From Pseudomonadota bacterium (GTDB taxonomy: Bacteria > Pseudomonadota > Alphaproteobacteria > Rhizobiales > Beijerinckiaceae): DNA of 5,987 bases. The translations under genes and the position numbers were made by a program. Location of the stretch: assembly GCA_023452965.1 (NCBI GenBank), contig JAEXUU010000897.1, positions 1 to 5,987 on the forward strand, in the 5' to 3' direction. Position 1 is the stretch's first letter. The number at the start of each line of letters is the position of its first letter. Below the pieces are notes generated by a model. The model was not told the DNA's origin. It saw only the letters and a program-made list of their open reading frames with translations, and did no database searches. This document shows, one piece after another, positions 4,969 to 5,987 of this stretch.

Positions 4969-5987
4969 ATGACGACGATCAGCAACTCCGTTCTCGACTA
5001 TATCGCCAAGCGTGGCGCCGAAGACCGTGTCATCGACCTCGGCACCGTGTTCGCCGGCACCGGGCTGACCTATTCGGTCACCAGCAGCGACCCGAGCATC
5101 GCAGACGTCGCGATCGAGGACGGCAAGCTCGTCATCGATTACACCGACGCGCTCGGCTACACCGATCTCGCGATCACCGCGACCGACGCCAGCGGCCATA
5201 GCGTCACCGACAATGTCCGCGTCCGCGTCGCCGGCGAAAACGCCTATACGATCGCCGTCCTGCCCGACACGCAGGACTACACCAACGCGGCGCGCGTCGG
5301 CATCTTCAAGAACATGACCAACTGGCTGGTGGAGAACAAGGACAGCCTCGGGCTGCAGTTCGTCATCCATGTCGGCGACATCACCACCAACAACAACGAC
5401 GCCAGCCACTGGCCCTTCGCCGAGGAGGCCCTGCGTATCCTCGACGGCAAGATCCCCTATTCGCTGCTGCCCGGGAACCACGACCAGAACACCGGCAACG
5501 CGGCCAACCACTCGACCAATCCGCTCGACATCCGCTTCTCCCCCGAGAAGCAGGCGGCGACCAATCCCGGCACCTTCGGCGGCGTCTACGACATGGAGCC
5601 GAACCGCAGCGCCAACAACTACCAAACCTTCGCCGCGCCCGACGGCACGAAATGGCTGGTGCTCAGCCTCGAATTCGGACCGCGCGACGACGTGCTGCGC
5701 TGGGCCGGCGAGGTCATCGAGGGCCATCTCGACCACCGCGTCATCCTGGCCAACCACTCCTACATGAACTGGGCCGGGCGCCACGACGCCACCGGCGCGC
5801 CGCTCTATGACGAGGGCACCGGCTATGATTACGGGATCGGCAACAGTGTGCATGGCGCCAATGACGGCGAGACCATGTATCGCGAGCTGATCCAGAAATA
5901 CCCTAACGTCACCTTCACCTTCTCGGGCCACATCTTCGGCGACGGCGCCGAGACCCTGGTGAGCTACGACCACTTCGGCAACCCGGT
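4969..5987 (+). CDS. Calcineurin-like metallophosphoesterase with N-terminal beta domain, probably secreted (runs off right edge)
   Basis: The 339 visible codons have no stop. Residues 1-19 are not a signal peptide. Residues 20-88 look like a small beta-sandwich (Ig/cadherin-like: YSVTSSDPSIADV, LAITATDASGHSVTDN). The phosphoesterase fold starts at 93 with metal motifs in family order: IAVLPDTQ (95-102, Asp100, with Gln102 where many members have His), HVGD (134-137), GNHD (169-172), ANHS (261-264, His263) and SGHIFGDG (319-326, His321, with Phe323-Gly324 in place of the common GHxH second His). It should hydrolyse a phosphate mono- or diester at a two-metal centre; the substrate is unknown. 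With no Sec or Tat signal and a type I exporter nearby, C-terminally signalled export is plausible but unproven because the C-terminus is missing. It is divergent from the LysR gene, its likely regulator. Confidence 0.88.
   Translation, partial: MTTISNSVLDYIAKRGAEDRVIDLGTVFAGTGLTYSVTSSDPSIADVAIEDGKLVIDYTDALGYTDLAITATDASGHSVTDNVRVRVAGENAYTIAVLPDTQDYTNAARVGIFKNMTNWLVENKDSLGLQFVIHVGDITTNNNDASHWPFAEEALRILDGKIPYSLLPGNHDQNTGNAANHSTNPLDIRFSPEKQAATNPGTFGGVYDMEPNRSANNYQTFAAPDGTKWLVLSLEFGPRDDVLRWAGEVIEGHLDHRVILANHSYMNWAGRHDATGAPLYDEGTGYDYGIGNSVHGANDGETMYRELIQKYPNVTFTFSGHIFGDGAETLVSYDHFGNP

Noticed and set aside
4870..5973. Minus-strand open frame of 367 codons opposite the phosphoesterase
   Set aside because: The plus strand has clear catalytic motifs; the opposite frame is low-complexity Val/Gly/Ala-rich shadow sequence.

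Overview
The window is GC-rich, and its genes use G or C in most third codon positions. With the PrtD/PrtE-like exporter and the LysR family seen here, this suggests an alphaproteobacterium, probably of the Hyphomicrobiales (Bosea/Methylobacterium-like). That placement is an inference from style and family memory, not a database result.

Layout from left to right: (1) 1-249, minus strand, the first 83 codons of a protein of unknown function that runs off the left edge. It has no signal peptide and a beta-rich look. (2) 250-566, a divergent intergenic region with a TTAACCAT motif, two CTGTCA(C/T) motifs and a 12-bp palindrome. (3) 567-2390 and 2377-3738, plus strand, a two-gene operon overlapping by 14 nt: a type I secretion ABC transporter (PrtD-like permease/ATPase) and its HlyD/PrtE-like periplasmic adaptor. 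(4) 3763-3793, a perfect 12-bp stem hairpin at the convergent junction, containing the stop codon of the next gene. (5) 3768-4673, minus strand, a LysR-type regulator. (6) 4674-4968, a divergent promoter region with two T-N11-A dyads, three TTCGAT repeats and a 9-bp stem hairpin in the leader. (7) 4969 to the right edge, plus strand, the N-terminal 339 codons of a calcineurin-like metallophosphoesterase that starts with a beta-sandwich-like domain and has no Sec or Tat signal.

Working model (inference): a dedicated type I exporter sits between two genes whose products lack N-terminal signals. The phosphoesterase, and perhaps the left-edge protein, may be its substrates. The LysR protein probably controls the divergent phosphoesterase gene. 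No TolC-like outer membrane protein is in the window. The C-terminus of the phosphoesterase, where a type I export signal and any Ca-binding repeats would lie, is beyond the right edge, so the substrate idea cannot be settled here. I see no CRISPR array, tRNA, rRNA, insertion sequence or phage gene.
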